A DNA stretch of 38,176 bases from an uncultured Ruminobacter sp. (GTDB lineage: Bacteria; Pseudomonadota; Gammaproteobacteria; Enterobacterales; Succinivibrionaceae), in the NCBI GenBank assembly GCA_902764345.1, contig CACWVT010000014.1, positions 1-38,176 of the forward strand, given 5' to 3'. A program made the position numbers and the translations under genes. Positions 37,286-38,176 of this stretch are shown piece by piece. How positions within the stretch are numbered: the first letter of the stretch is position 1; every line of letters starts with the position of its first letter. The notes under the pieces are model-generated. The model saw only the letters and a program-made list of their open reading frames with translations. It searched no databases and was not told the origin of the DNA.

Positions 37286-37879
37286 ATGTTTACATCTCGT
37301 CCTTTACTACGTCAAAAAATAAGAGATCTCAGAAAATCAATTTCCCCTGAACTTCACGCACATTACTCATCTCAACTTATAGATCAGTTCTCCAAAAACG
37401 AGAGAATCAGAAACGCCGAAAGCGTGGCTCTCTACATCAGTGTTGACGGTGAAATTGATACCCACGGTGTAATTGAATGGTGCCTTGCCAAGGGCAAAAA
37501 GGTAGCACTTCCGGTCATTCATCCTTTTTCCAAAGGTCAGCTGCTGTTTCTTAAATATGATAAGAACACGGTGATGAATCCGAACCGCTACAATATTCCT
37601 GAACCGGAACTCAACGTACAGAACGTTGTTCCGCTTAATCACATCGACATCATCTTTACGCCTCTGGTTGCCTTTGACAATCAGGGGAACCGTCTTGGTA
37701 TGGGCGGCGGTTACTACGACAGAACCCTGCAGTTCTATCATCAGGGCAAGAACGGACCATACCCTATCGGTCTGGCACTTGATATCCAAGAAGTTGAAAA
37801 CCTCCCTACCGACACCTGGGACGTTCCGCTTCCTGAAATCATAACCCCAACCAGAAATCTCGTATTTAAGCGCGATTAA
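37286..37879 (+). CDS. fthC: 5-formyltetrahydrofolate cyclo-ligase (197 aa)
   Basis: This enzyme (E. coli YgfA/FthC) uses ATP to convert 5-formyltetrahydrofolate to 5,10-methenyltetrahydrofolate, recycling a folate dead end. Seen are the basic N-terminus (LLRQKIRDLRKSI), the substrate-loop region YNIPEPE, and the ATP-binding GMGGGYYDRTLQF near residues 138-150. Length is normal. It follows the 6S RNA as in E. coli, where the two are cotranscribed. The ATG at 37286 has only a weak upstream GGGA. Confidence 0.95.
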   Translation: MFTSRPLLRQKIRDLRKSISPELHAHYSSQLIDQFSKNERIRNAESVALYISVDGEIDTHGVIEWCLAKGKKVALPVIHPFSKGQLLFLKYDKNTVMNPNRYNIPEPELNVQNVVPLNHIDIIFTPLVAFDNQGNRLGMGGGYYDRTLQFYHQGKNGPYPIGLALDIQEVENLPTDTWDVPLPEIITPTRNLVFKRD

Positions 37880-37888
37880 AAAACATTT

Positions 37889-37938
37889 AAATTCCTCCAT
37901 ATATATGTATAAATACGCCATATGTATTGGAGGAATTT
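37889..37938 (+). terminator. Hairpin after fthC
   Basis: AAATTCCTCCA (37889-37899) pairs perfectly with TGGAGGAATTT (37928-37938) over 11 bp. The loop is A+T-rich with further partial pairing. Only three T at the end of the stem follow, so termination strength is unsure. Confidence 0.6.
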
Positions 37939-38103
37939 CCTGTTCTGACCAGTTCCAAACTTAAGCAGAATGTCAGTTCTGCAGGATTTTGCCGTTTTTC
38001 ACAACAGCCGGCATGCACCTCTTTTTTCCGGTGTTTTTACATACCCTAAAAATTAGATAACCATTACTCAATCTAGATTTTTTTTAATATATTTGATTTT
38101 TTA
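37939..38103. other. Gene-free stretch between hairpins
   Basis: A perfect 6-bp hairpin GCAGAA-TGTCAG-TTCTGC lies at 37965-37982. A CACC/GGTG stem followed by TTTTTAC lies near 38016-38040. No open frame is supported. It could hold a small RNA ending at the next terminator. Confidence 0.35.
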
Positions 38104-38137
38104 GCTGATATTTCTTTGATTTATCAGCATTTTTTAT
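38104..38137 (+). terminator. Terminator-like hairpin near the right edge
   Basis: GCTGATA (38104-38110) pairs with TATCAGC (38122-38128) and is followed by ATTTTTTATT. No plus-strand gene lies directly upstream except fthC, more than 220 bases away. Confidence 0.55.
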
Positions 38138-38151
38138 TGCTTTTGTATTGA

Positions 38152-38176
38152 GTATATATTATAATATAATATATAC
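38152..38176. repeat. 25-base A+T palindrome at the window end
   Basis: Arms GTATATATTATA and TATAATATATAC are perfect reverse complements around a single A. It ends exactly at the window edge, so its full extent is unknown. Confidence 0.55.

Overview
The window looks like a chromosomal segment of an anaerobic or microaerobic gammaproteobacterium. Neighbourhoods match enterobacterial order (pepN-pyrD-zapC, proQ-prc, zapA-6S RNA-fthC). A rubrerythrin and the A+T-rich intergenic sequence suggest an anaerobe of the Succinivibrionaceae/Aeromonadales kind. That taxon is inferred from gene content and was not searched.

Layout. At 1-4.6 kb there is a sensory cluster on the minus strand: a truncated chemoreceptor, a lipoprotein, and a secreted helical protein that I read as a free-standing homologue of the chemoreceptor's own sensor domain. 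At 5.4-6.7 kb lie rubrerythrin and two identical tandem tRNA-Pro(UGG) genes. From 7.0 to 12.5 kb is a two-gene minus-strand unit: a DUF2357/PD-(D/E)XK nuclease and a 1193-residue McrB-like AAA+ ATPase with a long coiled coil. This is a probable McrBC-like (type IV restriction-like) defence system beside the tRNAs. From 12.5 to 16.7 kb the DNA is gene-poor and A+T-rich. It holds one confident gene: an unknown 202-residue protein with every mark of strong expression (preferred codons, strong ribosome binding site, strong terminator) and a perfect CRP-type site upstream. A convergent gene-free stretch after it carries a dense cluster of TTATTTAA motifs that recurs in the pyrD-zapC gap.

From 16.7 kb on, the window is mostly core chromosome: zapC (division), pyrD (pyrimidines), pepN (peptide breakdown), prc and proQ (periplasmic protease, RNA chaperone), an HD-domain hydrolase, an unknown protein with yciN, dapE (lysine/peptidoglycan), pykF (glycolysis), a GT-C type membrane glycosyltransferase-like protein, a TerC/CBS/CorC membrane protein, rluB with an unusually long Arg/Gly-rich tail, an isoprenylcysteine methyltransferase-like membrane protein, and zapA-6S RNA-fthC.

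How they work together. The sensory cluster could form a periplasmic sensing module (soluble domain, lipoprotein, receptor). The ATPase and nuclease genes are 48 bp apart and probably act as one complex. Most other genes are single-gene units, many ended by clear intrinsic terminators. The best candidates for something undescribed are the detached sensor domain next to its receptor, the coiled-coil McrB-like/DUF2357 pair, and the CRP-linked abundant unknown protein beside the motif-rich gene desert.
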